This document shows, in pieces, positions 22,353 through 23,524 of a stretch of DNA of 23,524 nt (positions within the stretch are counted from its first letter, which is position 1; each line of letters begins with the position of its first letter). Position numbers and translations under genes: made by a program. The DNA comes from a virus. The stretch is from positions 1 through 23,524 of IMG/VR virus record IMGVR_UViG_3300042923_000209; one strand, written 5' to 3'. The notes under the pieces are model-generated. The model was given only the letters and a program-made list of their open reading frames with translations. It was not told the origin of the DNA and did no database searches.

Positions 22353-22743
22353 TGCGGTTGCGCCGTGGCTTCCGGTTCTGATCGCTATTGTGACGGGTCT
22401 GCTGGGTAGCGGTGGAGTAGCCGCATGGATGAAGCAGAGGCATGACAAGAAGGTCGGCATCGCGTCGCTCGAAGCGGCTGAGGACGAGGCCCTCGCCAAC
22501 CGCTGGCGGGCGATCATCGAGACGCAGACCAAGGCCCTGCTGGAACCGATGCAGAAGCGGCTCGCTGACGTGGAGGCCGAGGTCACTACGCTCAAGGTCG
22601 AACTCGAAGGAGCGCGGCGAAAGTACTGGTCGGCTATCTCGTACATCCGTACGCTGTTGACCTGGATCGCTCGGCACATGCCTGATGACGTAGAGCAGAC
22701 ACAGGTGCCGAGTCCCCCGACCACCGTGGTCGAGGACATCTGA
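22345..22743 (+). CDS. Single-span membrane protein with coiled coil
   Basis: This is a 132-residue protein. I chose the ATG at 22345 because GAGGGGGA at 22330-22337 is well placed, and the longer frame upstream lacks a comparable site. Residues 7-30 form one hydrophobic segment (WLPVLIAIVTGLLGSGGVAA) followed by positive charges (MKQRHDKK), so the C-terminal part is probably cytoplasmic. Residues 45-100 are a likely coiled coil (TKALLEPMQKRLADVEAEV, TTLKVELEGARRKY). The tail is short and acidic with TVVEDI. Proteins of this shape are common in actinophage lysis blocks and may act with the holin or on the envelope. The exact role is unknown. Confidence 0.82.
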   Translation: MNDAVAPWLPVLIAIVTGLLGSGGVAAWMKQRHDKKVGIASLEAAEDEALANRWRAIIETQTKALLEPMQKRLADVEAEVTTLKVELEGARRKYWSAISYIRTLLTWIARHMPDDVEQTQVPSPPTTVVEDI

Positions 22744-22754
22744 GAGGAGTCCGA

Positions 22755-23198
22755 ATGGACATCGCAATCCCGGAAGGGATGACGGACGCGGCACTGCTCG
22801 CGGTCATCATCGGCTTCCTGGCACCGCTGGTGCTGAACTTCATCGTGAGTGCAACCTGGCCCGCATGGGCCAAGTCCCTCGCGGCATTCGTGTTCGCGGC
22901 CGTCGCTGGTATCCTGACGGCCTGGATCACCGGAGCGTTCCAGGGTCTTTCGATCCTGTCCACGGTCCTGCTCATCCTCGTGGTGTCGATCACGTCGTAC
23001 CAGAACTTCTGGAAGCAGGTCGCCCCGAACATGCAGAGGGGTGCGGCCGAGAAGCAGGCACAGGATGAAGCGGCGAAGAAGGCGGAGATTGTCGAAGTCG
23101 CCGCCCCCGTCGCCGCGAACGTTGCCCAGCAGGTGGTCAACGATCAGACAGTTCTTCCTGAAATGCAGGACCCCACCGCCGAAGGGGCAGTGGGGTAA
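22755..23198 (+). CDS. Holin-like membrane protein
   Basis: This is a 147-residue protein with an excellent ribosome site (AGAGGAG, 22743-22749). The N-terminal 85 residues have about three hydrophobic segments: TDAALLAVIIGFLAPLVLNF, SLAAFVFAAVAGILTAWITG and LSILSTVLLILVVSITSYQ. The C-terminal 55 residues are hydrophilic and Ala/Lys/Glu/Gln-rich (AAEKQAQDEAAKKAE), helical, ending with an acidic tail. Size, helix number and the charged tail fit actinophage holins, which form the inner membrane holes that release the endolysin. It ends exactly where the convergent leftward gene ends (23198/23199). It is the best holin candidate of the three membrane genes here. Confidence 0.82.
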   Translation: MDIAIPEGMTDAALLAVIIGFLAPLVLNFIVSATWPAWAKSLAAFVFAAVAGILTAWITGAFQGLSILSTVLLILVVSITSYQNFWKQVAPNMQRGAAEKQAQDEAAKKAEIVEVAAPVAANVAQQVVNDQTVLPEMQDPTAEGAVG

Positions 23199-23369
23199 TC
23201 AGGACAGGATGCGCTCGGTCTGCTTGGCGCTCTCGAAGATGGTGGAGTTGATCCGTTCCTTGTCGACGAGCGGTGCGTGAGTGGACAGAGCCAATGCGGT
23301 GACGACTGTCGCCCAGTCCTCCAAACGGAGGGTGACCTGGATGCACTGATTGCGGTCTGAACTAGCCAT
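23199..23369 (-). CDS. Small leftward protein of unknown function
   Basis: This is a 56-residue protein on the minus strand. I chose the ATG at 23369 because AAGGGGA lies seven bases upstream; a GTG start at 23420 would add 17 residues but lacks support. The sequence is one amphipathic, mostly helical domain (QCIQVTLRLEDWATVVTALA, LVDKERINSTIFESAKQTER). It looks like small phage proteins at the edge of the early region, often hypothetical. The gene converges tail-to-tail with the holin gene with no gap. A terminator upstream separates it from the next leftward gene, so it probably needs its own promoter in 23370-23424; I see no clear -10/-35 pair there. Confidence 0.65.
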   Translation of the reverse strand: MASSDRNQCIQVTLRLEDWATVVTALALSTHAPLVDKERINSTIFESAKQTERILS

Positions 23370-23424
23370 GGATACGTCCCCTTGCACTCGTAGGATGGAG
23401 TCCTTGGTTGTTCCTACCACGAAA

Positions 23425-23463
23425 AAGAAGGGCCAGACTTCGGGGGGAAGTCTGGCCCTTCTT
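23425..23463 (-). terminator. Strong intrinsic terminator, leftward (possibly bidirectional)
   Basis: AAGAAGGGCCAGACTTC at 23425-23441 pairs perfectly over 17 bp with 23447-23463, leaving a 5-base loop of G (C on the minus strand). On the minus strand the stem runs into CTTCTTTTTC, a good U-tract. On the plus strand only CTTCTTGTGT follows, a weak U-tract. It should end leftward transcription just after the partial gene at 23472, and may also stop rightward late transcripts. Confidence 0.88.
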
Positions 23464-23471
23464 GTGTCGTA

Positions 23472-23524
23472 CTAGAACCCCATCGCGAGGCGCGTGAGCC
23501 ACACCCCGAGCGGGACGAAGAACG
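23472..23524 (-). CDS. C-terminal end of a leftward gene (partial)
   Basis: On the minus strand one frame reads FFVPLGVWLTRLAMGF then TAG (23474-23472), with no other stop up to the window edge. The residues are hydrophobic with two positive charges, like the end of a membrane-associated protein. The strong leftward terminator begins 9 bases beyond the stop, as expected for the last gene of a leftward operon. Only 16 or so residues are visible, so family and function cannot be given. Confidence 0.4.
   Translation of the reverse strand, partial: FFVPLGVWLTRLAMGF

Noticed and set aside
23370-23420. GTG start at 23420 for the small leftward gene
   Set aside because: The 17 added residues have no ribosome site, whereas AAGGGGA is correctly spaced for the ATG at 23369.
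23438-23450. GACTTC...GAAGTC in the terminator as a palindrome family member
   Set aside because: Arms are in the opposite order and part of a longer 17-bp terminator stem; not the GAAAGTC-N-GACTTTC motif.

Overview
This window looks like part of the late (structural and lysis) region of a tailed, siphovirus-type phage of a GC-rich actinobacterium. A Microbacterium or other Microbacteriaceae host is my best guess. Support comes from the clearly GC-rich sequence, the AGGAGG-type ribosome sites, and several protein layouts I recognise from actinobacteriophages: a cysteine-rich neck pair, a major tail protein with a C-terminal Ig-like domain, and minor tail proteins carrying YFDG...YAWTGT carbohydrate-binding-like modules. 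No integrase, repressor, replication gene, tRNA, CRISPR array or insertion sequence is visible, so lifestyle cannot be judged. No stretch over 300 bases lacks a gene.

Layout, left to right on the + strand. Capsid block (41-2958): HK97-type major capsid protein with a fused N-terminal scaffold-like region, a second capsid-associated protein, and a small HeH/LEM-type protein. Tail tube and fibre-like block (2958-6968): major tail protein with an inserted beta-sandwich and a C-terminal PKD domain, a small beta-rich protein, a 657-residue protein with 18 repeats of about 20 residues, and a BppU-N-like protein. Neck block (6976-8799): head-to-tail adaptor, a cysteine-rich connector or terminator protein, and an HK97 gp10-like protein. 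Tail assembly block (8878-12308): tail assembly chaperones joined by a -1 frameshift, then a short tape measure protein. Tail tip block (12308-19961): distal-tail-like protein, a small Cys/His protein, an Fn3/CBM minor tail protein, a hub-like protein, a small minor tail protein, a collar-domain tail fibre, and a small acidic-tailed protein. Lysis block (20032-23198): a large endolysin (M23 peptidase, three SH3-like repeats, amidase) followed by three membrane proteins, the last a likely holin. At the right edge transcription reverses: a small leftward gene converges on the holin gene, and a strong leftward terminator lies beyond it, next to the end of another leftward gene.

Genes are tightly packed, often with ATGA, GTGA, TGATG or TAATG overlaps, as expected for one long late transcript with translational coupling. 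I saw no convincing sigma-70-type promoter. Two kinds of non-coding signal stand out. The first is a 15-bp palindrome, GAAAGTC-N-GACTTTC, present four times (2819, 8809, 16684, 20000); three copies sit in gene junctions, one forming the whole gap before a start codon with no ribosome site. The second is a group of three very stable GC hairpins without U-tracts that follow the major capsid gene, the major tail gene and the gene after it. The palindrome family is the best candidate for something undescribed.
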